From NCBI RefSeq assembly GCF_018139145.2, contig NC_059500.1, positions 34,081,437 to 34,145,436 of the forward strand: 64,000 nt of DNA, given 5' to 3'. Shown here in pieces: positions 63,301 to 64,000 of this stretch; the stretch's first letter is position 1; each line of letters starts with the position of its first letter. The notes beneath the pieces are model-generated. The model was not told the DNA's origin, ran no database searches, and saw only the letters and a list, made by a program, of their open reading frames with translations. A program made the position numbers and the translations under genes. Origin of the DNA: Gymnogyps californianus (lineage: Eukaryota; Chordata; Aves; Accipitriformes; Cathartidae).

Positions 63301-64000
63301 CTCATCTTATAGTCTCTCTACTAACTACCTGATGCCCCGTTTTTCAGGGCTAATGTGTCAATAGAGAACTGGTGAATGTGTTGTCACATGCGTTCCTTGT
63401 AAATACATGAATGTAAATCCTGTGTGGTTTGTCCATTATATTTTATATTTAACAGACGTTTGCATTTCTCAGGCCCCGAGATTGCTTTTAGTTTCATCAA
63501 GGCCATAATCGGGGAAACAGTTCATGCCTCCTTTGGTTGAAGTTGCCTTTGCTTCTCTCCATTTGGCTTTTTCTCCTGAAGAAATGGTAAAATAGGACAA
63601 TAAACCTGTGTTTTTGTATTCTTTTAAAGCAACTGCTAAGTACATTTTTTATATAGCTGCAGTCATGAATCCTTCCTGCACCAATTAATATGCCGTTGAT
63701 GGCACTTTAAAAGGCATTTCTTTTATCAACAACTTAATCATGTAGATAGTCCACATAGTTTACAAAGAACACTTAAGAAGGAAAGACTGGCAGATGAAAA
63801 ATGCTAGGTATGTGGTATTTAGTGTAATAAGGCAGATCTTGACTTGTCAATTAATTACTATACAAATGAAACAAGCACTGAAAATGGAGAAATAGTGTGT
63901 CAGAAACTGATTTATGATGTATGCAGATATTTGGTATATGGTTCGAAGGTCTTAGCAGAGTGAACTGAAGAAAAGTCCAGGTGTAAGGTAAGAACAGTTC
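57318..64000 (+). other. SLC27A6: SLC27A6 downstream intron, start (phase 0), running off the window
   Basis: This stretch starts with donor GTAAGT after the third visible exon. No continuation exon encoding the expected DHKVR-type and later C-terminal FATP segments was found, so this is read as one long intron (at least 6.7 kb) continuing past the window. It contains T-rich runs around 59107-59155, a degenerate ~39-bp tandem pair at 59554-59623 and a small perfect hairpin at 60166-60184. A short exon missed by eye cannot be excluded. Confidence 0.6.
59554..59623. repeat. Degenerate ~39-bp tandem pair in the SLC27A6 intron
   Basis: Both units start ACCATC and end with a CTATTTA-type segment. 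The second is shorter by several bases in the TATA-rich middle. Confidence 0.55.

Overview
The window reads as vertebrate, almost certainly bird, nuclear DNA. It is AT-rich and mostly non-coding. It carries several CR1 LINE fragments with the typical avian 3' end (an ATTCTRTG-type octamer tail) and two LTRs of an avian ERVL-like family. Its only recognisable gene has short coding exons separated by GT-AG introns. There are no bacterial-style operons, CRISPR arrays or tRNA/rRNA genes that I can see.

Layout. From 1 to about 28.3 kb I find no exon and no recognisable gene, only short tandem repeats and homopolymers. A dead CR1 LINE copy with reverse-transcriptase remnants lies at 28304-29030. 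Smaller CR1 3' pieces lie at 31880-32022 (minus), 36661-36740 (plus) and 50275-50385 (plus). A 156-bp (AAGGG)n purine tract lies at 42693-42848, next to one member of a local ~75-bp repeat pair. A complete solo LTR (46225-46769) is flanked by a perfect 5-bp target-site duplication. A second, 5'-truncated LTR of the same family lies inverted at 47689-48055. A 500-N assembly gap follows at 48256-48755. An ancient MIR-like SINE and a palindromic repeat sit side by side at 52379-52638.

The gene. Three consecutive coding exons (53595-53801, 55989-56147, 57193-57317; plus strand) encode about 163 residues from the middle of a fatty-acid transport protein / very-long-chain acyl-CoA synthetase. The best match, from memory of the family, is SLC27A6 (FATP6). 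They include the ATP/AMP-binding signature, which is split by an intron. The large first coding exon (membrane anchor and N-terminus) is not in the visible sequence: it is either upstream of the window or inside the gap. The C-terminal exons should lie beyond 64000. In birds this locus is expected on chromosome Z (inference from the human 5q23 neighbourhood, not visible here).

I found no convincing undescribed biological system. The most useful second-look items are the missing SLC27A6 first exon next to a placeholder gap, the solo LTR with intact target-site duplication and its inverted truncated relative, the adjacent ancient MIR and palindromic element, the AAGGG tract, and a 28-bp perfect palindrome.
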